Shown piece by piece: positions 46,512-56,812 of a stretch of 64,000 bases of DNA (positions within the stretch are counted from its first letter, which is position 1; each line of letters opens with the position of its first letter). Under the pieces are notes generated by a model that saw only the letters and a program-made list of their open reading frames with translations, was not told the DNA's origin and did not search any database. Location of the stretch: the NCBI RefSeq assembly GCF_002138415.1, contig NZ_CP015612.1, positions 3,760,001 through 3,824,000 of the forward strand, read 5' to 3'. The position numbers were made by a program, and so were the translations under genes. Source of the DNA: Stenotrophomonas maltophilia (lineage in GTDB: Bacteria; Pseudomonadota; Gammaproteobacteria; Xanthomonadales; Xanthomonadaceae).

Positions 46512-48089
46512 ATGGTGTTTCGCGTTTCCATTGCACTGGTTCTGCTGCTGGTGCTGCTCGCCGGTGTTGCCCCCGGCCCCTTCAATACCGTGGTGCAGAG
46601 CATCCTCGGTGAACTCATCCGCGGCATCGGCTGGCTGTACCTGCTGGTCGTTTTCCTTGCGCTCGTGTTCCTGATGTACCTGGCCTTTGGCCGCTTCGGC
46701 AACCTGCGCATCGGTGGCGAAGACGCCGAACCCGAGTTCTCGCGCGCCAGCTGGATGTCGATGCTGTTTGCTGCCGGCATGGGCATCGGTCTGGTGTTCT
46801 GGGGCGCTGCCGAGCCCATTTCGCACTTCAGCAAGCCACCGGAAGGGCTGGCACCTGAAAGCATGGACGCCGCGCGTGCTGCCATGCGCTACGTGTTCTT
46901 CCATTGGGGCCTGCACCCCTGGGCCATCTATGCGCTGATCGGCCTGGCCATGGCCTGGTTCCAGTTCAACCGCAACGGCCGCGGCCAGATCAGCGATATG
47001 CTGCAACCGATCATCGGCCGTCACCATCGTGGCTGGATCGGGCATGTGGTCAACATCTCGGCGGTGGTCGCCACTGCGATTGGCGTGGCTACAGCACTGG
47101 GCTTCGGCACGGTGCAGATCGCGGCCGGCGTGGAACGCGTGTTCGGCGTGCAGGCGGGCGTTCCGCTGCAGCTGACCATCATTGCAGTGGCCTTCGTTCT
47201 GTACATGGCGTCCACGCTCAGCGGCGTCGGCCGCGGCATGAAATGGCTGTCCAACTTCAACCTTGCACTGGCGGCGCTGCTGCTGGCGCTGGTGCTGGTC
47301 CTCGGCCCGACTGGTGCGATCTTCAACACCTTCACCACGACGCTGGGTTCCTATCTCAATCAGCTGGTGACGATGAGCCTGCGCATGTCGCCGTTCTCGT
47401 CCAGCACCTGGGTGGCCGACTGGACGATCTTCTACTGGGCCTGGTGGATTTCCTGGGCACCGTTCGTCGGTTCGTTCATCGCGCGCATCTCGCGTGGGCG
47501 CAGCGTGCGCGAGTTCGTGATCGGCGTGGTGCTGGCACCGACCCTGCTGGGCTTCTTCTGGTTCTCGGTATTCGGCGGCACCGCGATCTGGATGCAGATC
47601 TTCGGCCAGGCCGACCTGCTGCAGGCGCTGGGCAATGGCTATGAGACGGTGCTGTTCACCATGTTCGACAGCATGCCATTGCCGTTGCTGCTGTCATGCA
47701 TCGCGCTGGTGCTGCTGATGATCTTCTTCGTGACCTCGGCTGATTCTGCGGTACTGGTGCTGGCCAGCATGTCCACGGACGACGCTGGCGAGCCATTGCG
47801 CAAGCACAAAGTAGCGTGGGGTGTCGGCATTGCGCTCGTGGCGGGTTCCTTGCTGTTGGCAGGCGGACTGGAGGCGCTGCAGGGCATGATCACCATCGCC
47901 GCGCTGCCGTTCGCGCTGCTGATGCTTCTTGTGATGGTATCGCTGTATCGGGTGCTGGACCAGGAGTACACGCGCGAGCGGCGGCAGGCGCAGCGCCAGC
48001 GGCACATGATCGATGCGTGGATCGCACGCGAGATGGCGGCGCAGGAGGAGACCCAGGCGGAGGCGGCGCGCGCGCACGATCAGGATTGA
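46512..48089 (+). CDS. BCCT family betaine/carnitine/choline-type transporter
   Basis: A 525-residue membrane protein with about 12 transmembrane helices. The BCCT signature is clear: DWTIFYWAWWISWAPFVGSF followed by IARISRGRSVREF, and earlier MGIGLVFWGAAEPISHF. It likely imports compatible solutes using Na+ or H+. GGAGAA before the ATG at 46512 sets the start. The C-terminal tail is charged and cytosolic. The exact substrate is not decided by sequence. Confidence 0.92.
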   Translation: MVFRVSIALVLLLVLLAGVAPGPFNTVVQSILGELIRGIGWLYLLVVFLALVFLMYLAFGRFGNLRIGGEDAEPEFSRASWMSMLFAAGMGIGLVFWGAAEPISHFSKPPEGLAPESMDAARAAMRYVFFHWGLHPWAIYALIGLAMAWFQFNRNGRGQISDMLQPIIGRHHRGWIGHVVNISAVVATAIGVATALGFGTVQIAAGVERVFGVQAGVPLQLTIIAVAFVLYMASTLSGVGRGMKWLSNFNLALAALLLALVLVLGPTGAIFNTFTTTLGSYLNQLVTMSLRMSPFSSSTWVADWTIFYWAWWISWAPFVGSFIARISRGRSVREFVIGVVLAPTLLGFFWFSVFGGTAIWMQIFGQADLLQALGNGYETVLFTMFDSMPLPLLLSCIALVLLMIFFVTSADSAVLVLASMSTDDAGEPLRKHKVAWGVGIALVAGSLLLAGGLEALQGMITIAALPFALLMLLVMVSLYRVLDQEYTRERRQAQRQRHMIDAWIAREMAAQEETQAEAARAHDQD

Positions 48090-48178
48090 GGGGGTTTTGC
48101 AGCCTGCGGCTGCACCGCTTTTCTCAAGCAACGGCAATAGCAACTTCAAAAGCGGCTCTGGGTTGCTGCTGGTTGGGC

Positions 48179-48276
48179 GGGGCGGTGTGGGCTGGCAGGA
48201 CACGCCGTAAACCCGTCCATGGGGGCTCGATGGCGCCATCCCTGGCGCCAACGGTCCTGCCAACCCACACCGCCCC
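48179..48276. repeat. Long hairpin repeat element, copy B
   Basis: Arms 48179-48201 and 48254-48276 pair over 23 positions with one mismatch, enclosing the same nested GGCGCCATCC/TGGCGCC palindrome as copy A at 3944-4041. One stem position changed T-A to G-C between copies. Confidence 0.8.
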
Positions 48277-48306
48277 ACCCCCGACAGATTCCCGGTGACG
48301 GTGGGA

Positions 48307-48390
48307 CCATCCACGCCATGCGTGGATGAGGTGTATCGGAAAACAAGAAGGGGTCGGATTCGTTTTCCTCCGGAAAACGGATCCGACCCC
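48307..48390. repeat. REP core plus GGGGTC..GACCCC palindrome, copy 5
   Basis: A CCATCCACGCCATGCGTGGATG palindrome core (48307-48329) and the fifth GGGGTCGGATTCG..ATCCGACCCC copy (48350-48390). Confidence 0.7.
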
Positions 48391-48477
48391 AACCCAAAGC
48401 CCGCGGCTGTTGCCGTTGCCTTTGCTCTTGCTCTTCTTTTTTCTTTTCCTGCGGTGACGGACACGGAAACTGTCAGG

Positions 48478-48581
48478 GGCCGGGCGGGTGGGTTGGCTGG
48501 GGGCGTGAGCCGCATGGATGCGGCGACCGAGCCTACAGGGACGTATTCACGGCGGCCCCCAGACAATCCATCCGCCCGGCC
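48478..48581. repeat. Second long hairpin element, different family
   Basis: Imperfect 27-base arms (48478-48504, starting GGCCGGGCGGG, and 48555-48581, ending CCGCCCGGCC) enclose a nested GCCGCATGGATGCGGC palindrome. The plan, a long stem around a small inner palindrome, mirrors the 3944/48179 elements with different sequence. The 48090-48638 spacer holds these repeats and no supported gene. Confidence 0.7.
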
Positions 48582-48638
48582 AAGCCCCGTATCACTGCCA
48601 TCACCGCAGAGGGGGCTCAGCCCGTTGGCCGGGAAACC

Positions 48639-50432
48639 TCAATACCCCGCCGCCTGCCCATCCTTGCGACTCTCCGAAGCACCGTAGTAAACCCCGGTCT
48701 CGGGATCACGCATGATCGCCTGATACCCGCCATACGGACCATCGGCGAACACGATGCGATGCCCCTTGCGCATCAACGCACGCACCGTTTCGTACGGGAA
48801 GCCGGTTTCCAGATTCACTTCGCCGCCATCGGTCATCGCCGTGGCCTGACCCGTCGGTTCGGTCGAGCCTTCATGCTGGATGCGCGGTGCATCACCGGCT
48901 TCCTGCAGGTTCATGCCGAAGTCCACCAGGTTCATCACGATCTGCGCGTGGCCCTGCGGCTGCATCGCGCCGCCCATCACGCCGAAGCTGGCATACGGCT
49001 TGCCGCCCTTGGTGATGAACGCCGGGATGATGGTCTGGAACGGGCGCTTGCCCGGCGCGTAGCCGTTGGGATGGTTCTTCTGCAGCACGAACATCTCGCC
49101 ACGATCCTGCAGGATGAAGCCCAGCCCCGGCGGCGCCATGCCGCTGCCCATGCCGCGATAATTGGACTGGATCAGCGACACCATCATGCCGTCGGCGTCG
49201 GCCACGGTCATGTAGATCGTGTCCCCCTCTTCCAACTGCTTCGGCGTGCCCGGCTGCACTTCCTTCAGCGCCTTGTCCATCGAGATCAGCGCGCGGCGCT
49301 GTGCGGCGTAGTCCTTGGAAATCAGCTTCTGCACCGGCGCTGGCTGGAACGCCATGTCGGCGTAGAAGCGCGCGCGGTCGGCGAAGGCCAGCTTCTTCGC
49401 TTCAACGAACAGGTGCACATGCTCCGCTGAACCAAACGGGATCTTCGAGAAGTCGTAGCCTTCCAGCACGTTGAGGATCTGCAGCGCGGCGATGCCCTGG
49501 CTGTTCGGCGGCAGCTCCCACACGTCGTAGCCGCGATAGTTGCTGCTGACCGGTTCGACCCACTCACCGTGGTGGTCGGCCATATCCTGGTAGCTCAGGT
49601 AACCGCCATTGGCCTTGAAGTAGTCGCCGATGGTGCGGGCGATGTCGCCCTTGTAGAAGGCGTCGCGTCCGCCGTCGGCGATCTTCTGCAGCGTGCTGGC
49701 CAGGTTCGGGTTCTTCCACATCTCGCCCTTGCGCGGGGCGTGGCCGTTGATCGTGAACTGCTCCTTGAAGCCCGGGTACTGCGACAGCTTGGGCACCGAG
49801 CGGTCCCAGTAGTAGGCGATCACTTCGGCCACCGGGTGGCCCTCGCGGGCGTAGCGGATGGCCGGCGCCAGGTTGTCCGCCATCGGCTTGCGACCGAAGC
49901 GCTCGTGCAGTGCGAACCAGCCGTCGACCGCGCCAGGTACCGACACCGGCAGCGGGCCGGTGGCCGGGATGTCCTTCAGGCCACGGCGCTGGAACTCGGC
50001 CAGGGTGAGCGACTTCGGCGAGCGGCCCGAGCCGTTGTAGCCATAGATCTTCTGCGTCTTCGGGTCCCATACGATGGCGAACAGGTCACCACCGATGCCG
50101 TTGCCGGTCGGCTCCATCAGGCCAAGCGCGGCATTGGCGGCAATCGCCGCGTCCACCGCCGAGCCACCGCCCTTCATCACGTCCAGCGCGATCTGGGTGG
50201 CCAGTGGCTGCGAGGTGGCGGCCATCGCATGCGGGGCGATCACCTCCGAACGGGTGGCGAAGGTGTGGCCGGTGATGCGGTCGGCGGCAAAGGACAGCGC
50301 GGGCACGGCAGCCAGCACGGCGGCGGCGATCAGGGAACGGGCAAGGCGTCGGGACACGGTCGGGTTCCGATGGAAGGGTGGTTCCCCGATCTTCGCCGCT
50401 GCAGCCTTCACGCGGTATCGGGCAGAGGTCAT
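48639..50432 (-). CDS. ggt: Gamma-glutamyltransferase
   Basis: A 597-residue precursor of the periplasmic Ntn-hydrolase that splits glutathione and transfers gamma-glutamyl groups. Motifs include [20 protein letters not shown] and the autoprocessing site [13 protein letters not shown] (Thr as nucleophile), then [12 protein letters not shown] signal peptide follows a basic N-terminus ([20 protein letters not shown]). The start is uncertain: ATG at 50432 has AGGATC upstream, and a GTG at 50357 directly before SRRLAR would shorten the protein by 25 residues. Confidence 0.93.
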   Translation of the reverse strand: MTSARYRVKAAAAKIGEPPFHRNPTVSRRLARSLIAAAVLAAVPALSFAADRITGHTFATRSEVIAPHAMAATSQPLATQIALDVMKGGGSAVDAAIAANAALGLMEPTGNGIGGDLFAIVWDPKTQKIYGYNGSGRSPKSLTLAEFQRRGLKDIPATGPLPVSVPGAVDGWFALHERFGRKPMADNLAPAIRYAREGHPVAEVIAYYWDRSVPKLSQYPGFKEQFTINGHAPRKGEMWKNPNLASTLQKIADGGRDAFYKGDIARTIGDYFKANGGYLSYQDMADHHGEWVEPVSSNYRGYDVWELPPNSQGIAALQILNVLEGYDFSKIPFGSAEHVHLFVEAKKLAFADRARFYADMAFQPAPVQKLISKDYAAQRRALISMDKALKEVQPGTPKQLEEGDTIYMTVADADGMMVSLIQSNYRGMGSGMAPPGLGFILQDRGEMFVLQKNHPNGYAPGKRPFQTIIPAFITKGGKPYASFGVMGGAMQPQGHAQIVMNLVDFGMNLQEAGDAPRIQHEGSTEPTGQATAMTDGGEVNLETGFPYETVRALMRKGHRIVFADGPYGGYQAIMRDPETGVYYGASESRKDGQAAGY

Positions 50433-50661
50433 GGGCGTTGATCCTGGGGTGGGTGCGGAACACGGTCCGCCCCACCAAGGCAAAAATTCGCCGGATTCCG
50501 CGCAAAAACTGCCCTGAAAGGAGTGAATTCGGGTTCACCGAAACACTTTCAGCGGCAACCATCCTTGTGCCGCAAGCGATTGCGCTGGATGCACTGGAAA
50601 CCGATAAAAAATCCGTCGCGAGGGTTGACATCGCCGAAACGGCTGTGTTTCTCTCGATCAC

Positions 50662-50790
50662 ATGTTGCATCACAACACGCCACCGCGAACCCACATCGAA
50701 GCCGCCGACACCGGCGCCGCCTCGCTGCGTTCGATTCTTGTGCTCGTACTTATTACCCAACCAACAGGTGCGGGACGAGCCAGCGTGTAA
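50662..50790 (+). CDS. ilv-leu operon leader peptide
   Basis: A 42-residue ORF whose residues 25-31 read Ile-Leu-Val-Leu-Val-Leu-Ile, encoded at 50734-50754 partly by codons rare in this GC-rich genome (ATT, CTT, GTA). It is followed by a terminator (50815-50847). The 5' antiterminator arm GGTGCGGG (50767-50774) begins just after the run. The layout is that of transcription attenuation by charged branched-chain tRNAs. No strong Shine-Dalgarno is visible. The peptide itself has no expected function beyond control. Confidence 0.85.
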   Translation: MLHHNTPPRTHIEAADTGAASLRSILVLVLITQPTGAGRASV

Positions 50791-50827
50791 GCAACAAACA
50801 CACCGGAACTCTTCAAAAACCCGCACC
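50767..50827 (+). promoter_or_regulatory. Antiterminator of the ilv-leu attenuator
   Basis: GGTGCGGG at 50767-50774 can pair with CCCGCACC at 50820-50827, which is also the 5' arm of the terminator. The same GGTGCGGG sequence recurs as the terminator 3' arm at 50834-50841, so the two structures are mutually exclusive. A ribosome stalled on the Ile/Leu/Val codons would leave 50767-50774 free. Confidence 0.8.
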
Positions 50828-50847
50828 CGCCCCGGTGCGGGTTTTTT
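50815..50847 (+). terminator. Attenuator terminator of the ilv-leu leader
   Basis: CCCGCACC (50820-50827) pairs with GGTGCGGG (50834-50841) around CGCCCC, flanked by AAAAA before and TTTTTT after. It lies 25 bases after the leader stop codon. Confidence 0.9.
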
Positions 50848-50879
50848 CATTCCAGGACCTGGTTTCAGACGCAACCACC

Positions 50880-50981
50880 ATGCACAACGCCCAACGCAAA
50901 ACCCGGACCCACACCACCGCGACGCCTCGTGGTGGCTGTGCCTGTGCGATGCGCGGCGCCTCCTCCACCGCTTTCCCCTGA
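50880..50981 (+). CDS. Thr-rich mini-ORF, possible second leader peptide
   Basis: A 33-residue ORF ([20 protein letters not shown] and on) with five Thr in residues 8-15. Its TGA ends at 50981, one base before a terminator-like hairpin begins. It lies between the first attenuator and ilvC. Thr codons here are mostly ACC, which is common in this genome, and no Shine-Dalgarno is visible, so translation is unproven. Confidence 0.4.
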   Translation: MHNAQRKTRTHTTATPRGGCACAMRGASSTAFP

Positions 50982-51022
50982 CCGGCCGGCACGTCACCTC
51001 GACGACCGGCCGTTCTTTTTTC
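50982..51022 (+). terminator. Second terminator-like hairpin before ilvC
   Basis: CGGCCGG (50983-50989) pairs with CCGGCCG (51006-51012), with an inner CGTC/GACG helix, followed by TTCTTTTTTC. It ends 25 bases before the ilvC start, so full termination here would silence the operon unless regulated. Confidence 0.7.
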
Positions 51023-51046
51023 TTCCCACCGCAAGGAACCTCCCCC

Positions 51047-52021
51047 ATGAGCACCAACGACCTGCCCCAGACCAAGATCGCCGTCATCGGCTACGGCAGC
51101 CAGGGCCGCGCCCACGCACTGAACCTGCGCGAATCCGGCTTCGACGTGGTGGTAGGCCTGCGCCCGGGCGGCCCGACCGAGGTCAAGGCACAGGCCGATG
51201 GCTTCACCGTGAAAGCACCGGCCGACGCGGTGAAGGATGCCGACCTGGTCGCCGTGCTGACCCCGGACATGGTGCAGAAGAAGCTCTACGACGACGTGCT
51301 GGCTGCGAACATGAAACAGGGTGCGGTGCTGTTGTTCGCGCACGGCCTGAACGTGCACTTCGACATGATCACGCCGCGCGAGGACCTCGATGTCGTGCTG
51401 GTCGCACCCAAGGGCCCCGGCGCGCTGGTGCGTCGCGAGTATGAAATCGGCCGTGGCGTGCCGTGCATCTGGGCGGTCTACCAGGACAAGAGCGGCAAGG
51501 CGGCCGAGTACGCCCTGGCCTATGCGGCCGGCCTCGGCGGCGCCCGCGCCAACCTGATCCAGACCACCTTCAAGGAAGAAACCGAGACCGATCTGTTCGG
51601 CGAGCAGGCGGTGCTGTGCGGCGGCGCCTCGGCGCTGGTGCAGGCCGGTTTCGAGACCCTGGTCGAAGCCGGCTACCAGCCGGAGATCGCCTACTACGAA
51701 GTACTGCACGAACTGAAGCTGATCGTGGACCTGTTCTACGAAGGCGGCATCTCGCGCATGCTGGAATTCATCTCCGAGACCGCGCAGTACGGCGACTACG
51801 TCAGCGGCCCGCGCGTGATCGATGCCGGCACCAAGGCACGCATGAAGGAAGTGCTGAAGGACATCCAGGACGGCACCTTCACCAAGAACTGGGTGGCCGA
51901 GTACGAAGCGGGCCTGCCGAACTACAACAGGTTCAAGCAGGCCGACCTGGAGCACCCGATCGAAAAGGTGGGCAAGGAACTGCGCGCCAAGATGGTCTGG
52001 TTGCAAGGACAGGCCGCGTAA
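51047..52021 (+). CDS. ilvC: Ketol-acid reductoisomerase
   Basis: A 324-residue class I (short) enzyme, NADPH- and Mg-dependent, forming dihydroxy acids for valine, leucine and isoleucine. The Rossmann motif [19 protein letters not shown] is at residues 12-30 and the C-terminal knotted domain has [19 protein letters not shown]. The ATG at 51047 follows AAGGAAC. It is the first structural gene of the operon. The frame is open upstream through the leader but that part is non-coding. Confidence 0.97.
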   Translation: MSTNDLPQTKIAVIGYGSQGRAHALNLRESGFDVVVGLRPGGPTEVKAQADGFTVKAPADAVKDADLVAVLTPDMVQKKLYDDVLAANMKQGAVLLFAHGLNVHFDMITPREDLDVVLVAPKGPGALVRREYEIGRGVPCIWAVYQDKSGKAAEYALAYAAGLGGARANLIQTTFKEETETDLFGEQAVLCGGASALVQAGFETLVEAGYQPEIAYYEVLHELKLIVDLFYEGGISRMLEFISETAQYGDYVSGPRVIDAGTKARMKEVLKDIQDGTFTKNWVAEYEAGLPNYNRFKQADLEHPIEKVGKELRAKMVWLQGQAA

Positions 52022-52059
52022 CCACGCGGCCTCCCCCACCCGCTTTGCAAGGTTCCCCC

Positions 52060-53796
52060 ATGAACTCTTCGACACATCGCAGCGCGCCGCCCAACGGCGC
52101 GCGCTGGCTGACCCAGGCGCTGGAGGCCGAGGGCGTCCGTACGCTGTTCGGCTATCCCGGTGGCACCATCATGCCGTTCTACGACGCGCTGGTGGATTCG
52201 TCGCTGAAGCACATCCTGGTACGCCATGAGCAGGGCGCAGCGCTGGCCGCCAACGGCTTCGCCCGCGCCAGCAACCAGGTGGGCGTCTGCGTGGCCACCT
52301 CCGGCCCGGGCGCCTCGAACCTGGTCACCGGCATTGCCGATGCGATGCTGGATTCGGTACCGATGGTCTGCATCACCGGTCAGGTCGGCACACCGCTGCT
52401 GGGCACCGACGCCTTCCAGGAGCTGGATGTGTTCGGCCTGACGATGCCGATCGTCAAGCACAGCTGGCTGGTGCGCAGCGTCGATGACCTGCCGCGGGTC
52501 GTGGCCGATGCGTTCCGCATCGCCCGCGAAGGTCGTCCGGGACCGGTGCTGATCGATCTGCCCAAGGACGTGCAGCTGGCCGATGCCAGCCATCTGCCGG
52601 CCCATGCGCCCAGCAGCGTCGAACCGCCGCCGGCGCCGGCCGAGGCCGCCATCGCCGAGGCCATCGCCGCACTGGCGGCGGCGGAGAAGCCGGTGGTCTA
52701 CGCCGGTGGTGGCATCGCGCTGGGTGATGCGGTGCAGGACCTGCGTGACTTCGTCGAGGCCAGCGCCATCCCCACTGTGATGACCCTGCGCGGCCTGGGT
52801 GCACTGCCGGCCAGTCATCCGCAGTCGCTGGGCATGCTGGGCATGCACGGCACCCGCGCGGCCAACATGGCGGTGCAGGAAAGCGACCTGCTGCTGGTGC
52901 TGGGTGCACGCTTCGACGACCGTGCCACCGGCAAGCTGGCCGAGTTCGCACCGTTCGCCCGTGTCGTCCACATCGATGCCGACGCCTACGAGATCTCCAA
53001 GCTGCGTAGCGCTGATGTCGCCGTGCCCGGCAATGTCGGCCATGCCATCCGCGCCCTGCGTGCGGCCTTCCCCTCCCCCAAGGCCCACCAGGACGCATGG
53101 CGCAAGCGCTGTGCACAGCATCGCGATCGTTTCGCAGCACGCTACGACGCACCGGGCCAGCACATCTACGCCCCGGCGCTGCTGAAGCGCCTGAGCGAGC
53201 TGGCACCGGCCGATGCAGTGATCGCCTGCGATGTCGGCCAGCACCAGATGTGGGTGGCGCAGCACTGCCGCTTCAACCACCCGCGCAACCACCTGACCAG
53301 TGGCGCGCTGGGCACCATGGGCTTCGGCCTGCCGGCCGCGATGGGTGCGCAGTTTGCCTGCCCCGATCGCACCGTGGTGCTGGTATCCGGCGACGGCAGC
53401 TTCATGATGAACGTGCAGGAGCTGGCCACCATCGCGCGCTGCCGCCTGCCGGTGAAGATCGTGCTGCTGGACAACAGTTCGCTGGGCATGGTGCGGCAGT
53501 GGCAGGAGCTGTTCTTCGCCGAGCGCTACAGCGAGATCGACCTGTCCGACAACCCGGACTTCGTGGCACTGGCGCAGGTGTTCGGCATCGCCGCCACCCG
53601 CATCGACAACCGCGACGACGTGGAAGGCGGCCTGGCCGCGCTGCTGGCCGAACCGGGCCCGGCACTGTTGCACGTGGCCATCGATGCACGCGCCAACGTG
53701 TGGCCGCTGGTGCCGCCGAACACCGCCAACAGCACGATGCTGGAAAGCAATCCCGCCCACGCCCGCCAGGAGACCCCCAATGCAATACCGGCTTGA
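52060..53796 (+). CDS. ilvG: Acetolactate synthase large subunit
   Basis: A 578-residue ThDP-dependent enzyme forming acetolactate or acetohydroxybutyrate. The catalytic Glu is in HEQGAALAANGFARAS, and the ThDP motif begins GDGSFMMNVQELATIARCRL and ends with N before SSLGMVRQWQ. A central FAD-binding domain is present. The ATG at 52060 follows ilvC by 38 bases, and ilvM starts inside its end. ilvG is used as symbol because the small subunit is of the short IlvM type. Confidence 0.95.
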   Translation: MNSSTHRSAPPNGARWLTQALEAEGVRTLFGYPGGTIMPFYDALVDSSLKHILVRHEQGAALAANGFARASNQVGVCVATSGPGASNLVTGIADAMLDSVPMVCITGQVGTPLLGTDAFQELDVFGLTMPIVKHSWLVRSVDDLPRVVADAFRIAREGRPGPVLIDLPKDVQLADASHLPAHAPSSVEPPPAPAEAAIAEAIAALAAAEKPVVYAGGGIALGDAVQDLRDFVEASAIPTVMTLRGLGALPASHPQSLGMLGMHGTRAANMAVQESDLLLVLGARFDDRATGKLAEFAPFARVVHIDADAYEISKLRSADVAVPGNVGHAIRALRAAFPSPKAHQDAWRKRCAQHRDRFAARYDAPGQHIYAPALLKRLSELAPADAVIACDVGQHQMWVAQHCRFNHPRNHLTSGALGTMGFGLPAAMGAQFACPDRTVVLVSGDGSFMMNVQELATIARCRLPVKIVLLDNSSLGMVRQWQELFFAERYSEIDLSDNPDFVALAQVFGIAATRIDNRDDVEGGLAALLAEPGPALLHVAIDARANVWPLVPPNTANSTMLESNPAHARQETPNAIPA

Positions 53797-54031
53797 CCTG
53801 GTGCTGCACCCGGCCGAAGGCGCGCTGCTGCGCGTGATCGGCATGGCCGAACGCCGTGGCTTCGCGCCGCGTGCGATCAGCGGTGCGCCGGTGGCCGCCG
53901 ACGATGGCCGCTGGCACCTGCAGCTGGTGGTGGACGGCCAGCGCCCGGCGGAAACGCTGTGCCGGCAGATCGAGAAGATCTACGACTGCGTGTCCGTGCA
54001 GGTCACCGCCGTGGAAGGAGCATCCGTATGA
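53780..54031 (+). CDS. ilvM: Acetolactate synthase small subunit, IlvM type
   Basis: An 83-residue ACT-domain protein (MQYRLDLVLHPAEGALLRVI, then GMAERRGFAPRAI). It regulates or stabilises the large subunit. It overlaps ilvG by 17 bases and has AGGAG before the ATG. Its stop overlaps the start of the next mini-ORF (ATGA at 54028-54031). Confidence 0.9.
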   Translation: MQYRLDLVLHPAEGALLRVIGMAERRGFAPRAISGAPVAADDGRWHLQLVVDGQRPAETLCRQIEKIYDCVSVQVTAVEGASV

Positions 54032-54141
54032 ACACCCGTACCGTAGTGACCACGGTGCCGGTACGGAGGCGTCTTCTTCGTCGCCCGTGCCCGCATGCGG
54101 CGGTCTTCCGCACCGCGCTGGTGGCCCATGCCGGCCGCTGA
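54028..54141 (+). CDS. Mini-ORF between ilvM and ilvA (Thr/Val-rich start)
   Basis: A 37-residue ORF beginning MNTRTVVTTVPVRRRLLRR. It has the strongest ribosome site in the region (GGAAGGAG, 54013-54020, 7 bases before the ATG) and overlaps both the ilvM stop and the ilvA start (ilvA ATG at 54128 lies inside it). An 8-bp perfect stem (54036-54043 with 54059-54066) covers its Thr/Val codons. It may couple translation into ilvA, which lacks its own ribosome site, or sense aminoacyl-tRNA. Protein function is not inferred. Confidence 0.5.
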   Translation: MNTRTVVTTVPVRRRLLRRPCPHAAVFRTALVAHAGR

Positions 54142-55215
54142 CACCAGCCAGGAAAGCGATGTCGGCGACGTAAGCGTCGCCGACGTTCTGGCAGCGCAGG
54201 CCCGCCTGCGCCGCTTCCTGCCGCCCACCCCGCTGCACCATGCCGAACGCTTCGGCACCTGGCTGAAGCTGGAGAACCTGCAGCGCACCGGCTCCTACAA
54301 GGTACGCGGCGCGTTGAACGCGCTGCTGGCCGGTCGCGAGCGCGGCGATACCCGGCCAGTGATCTGCGCTTCGGCCGGCAACCATGCCCAGGGCGTGGCG
54401 TGGGCGGCCTACCGCCTGGACGTGCCGGCCATCACCGTGATGCCACACGGCGCACCGGCCACCAAGATCGCCGGCGTCGCTCACTGGGGCGCCACCGTGC
54501 GCCAGCATGGCACCAGCTATGACGAGGCCTACGCCTTCGCGGTCGAACTGGCACAGCGCCATGGCTACCGCTTCCTGTCCGCGTTCGACGATGCCGATGT
54601 GATTGCCGGCCAGGGCACCGTCGGCATCGAGCTGGCCGCGCACGCGCCGGACGTGGTGATCGTGCCGATCGGCGGCGGTGGGCTGGCCTCCGGCGTTGCA
54701 CTGGCACTGAAATCACAGGGCGTGCGCGTGGTCGGCGCGCAGGTGGAGGGCGTGGATTCGATGGCACGTGCGATCCGTGGCGACGTGCGCGAGATCGCTC
54801 CCGTTGCCTCGCTGGCCGACGGTGTGCGGGTGAAGATTCCCGGCTTCCTGACCCGCCGCCTGTGCACCTCGCTGCTGGACGACGTGGTGATCGTGCGCGA
54901 AGCCGAGCTGCGCGAGACCCTGGTGCGGCTGGCGCTGGAAGAACACATCATCGCCGAGGGCGCCGGTGCGCTGGCATTGGCCGCCGGCCGCCGCGTCGCC
55001 GGCCGCCGCAAATGCGCGGTGGTCTCCGGCGGCAACATCGATGCCGGCGTACTGGCCGGCCTGCTCACCGACATCCGTCCGCGCCCGCCACGCAAACCGC
55101 GGCGACGGCGCAGCGAATCCCCGCGCTCGCCCAGCAAGGCCAGCGCCACCGCTTCCCACACCTCTTCCCCTTCCCCCCTGCAAGCCGTCACGCCCGCTGT
55201 CGAGGAGATTTCCCT

Positions 55216-55219
<4 letters not shown>
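54128..55219 (+). CDS. ilvA: Threonine dehydratase without regulatory domain
   Basis: A 363-residue PLP enzyme deaminating threonine to 2-oxobutyrate for isoleucine. The Schiff-base lysine is in [14 protein letters not shown] (Lys58), with [13 protein letters not shown] and the phosphate loop [15 protein letters not shown]. The C-terminal ACT-type Ile-binding domain of E. coli IlvA (514 residues) is absent; instead a basic, Ser/Pro-rich tail of about 45 residues follows. The length is that of catabolic TdcB, but operon position supports biosynthesis. The end overlaps leuA by four bases. Confidence 0.92.
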
Positions 55220-56802
<1,583 letters not shown>

Positions 56803-56812
56803 GGAACCTACC

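Noticed and set aside
50625-50653. Promoter for the ilv-leu leader with a perfect TTGACA
   Set aside because: TTGACA is present at 50625-50630, but no acceptable -10 hexamer is found at 16-18-bp spacing, so the start of transcription is left open.
54028-54141. Frameshift that would join the ilvM-ilvA junction ORF to IlvA
   Set aside because: IlvA already has a plausible complete N-terminus from the ATG at 54128, and the mini-ORF has its own stop; no homology extends into it.
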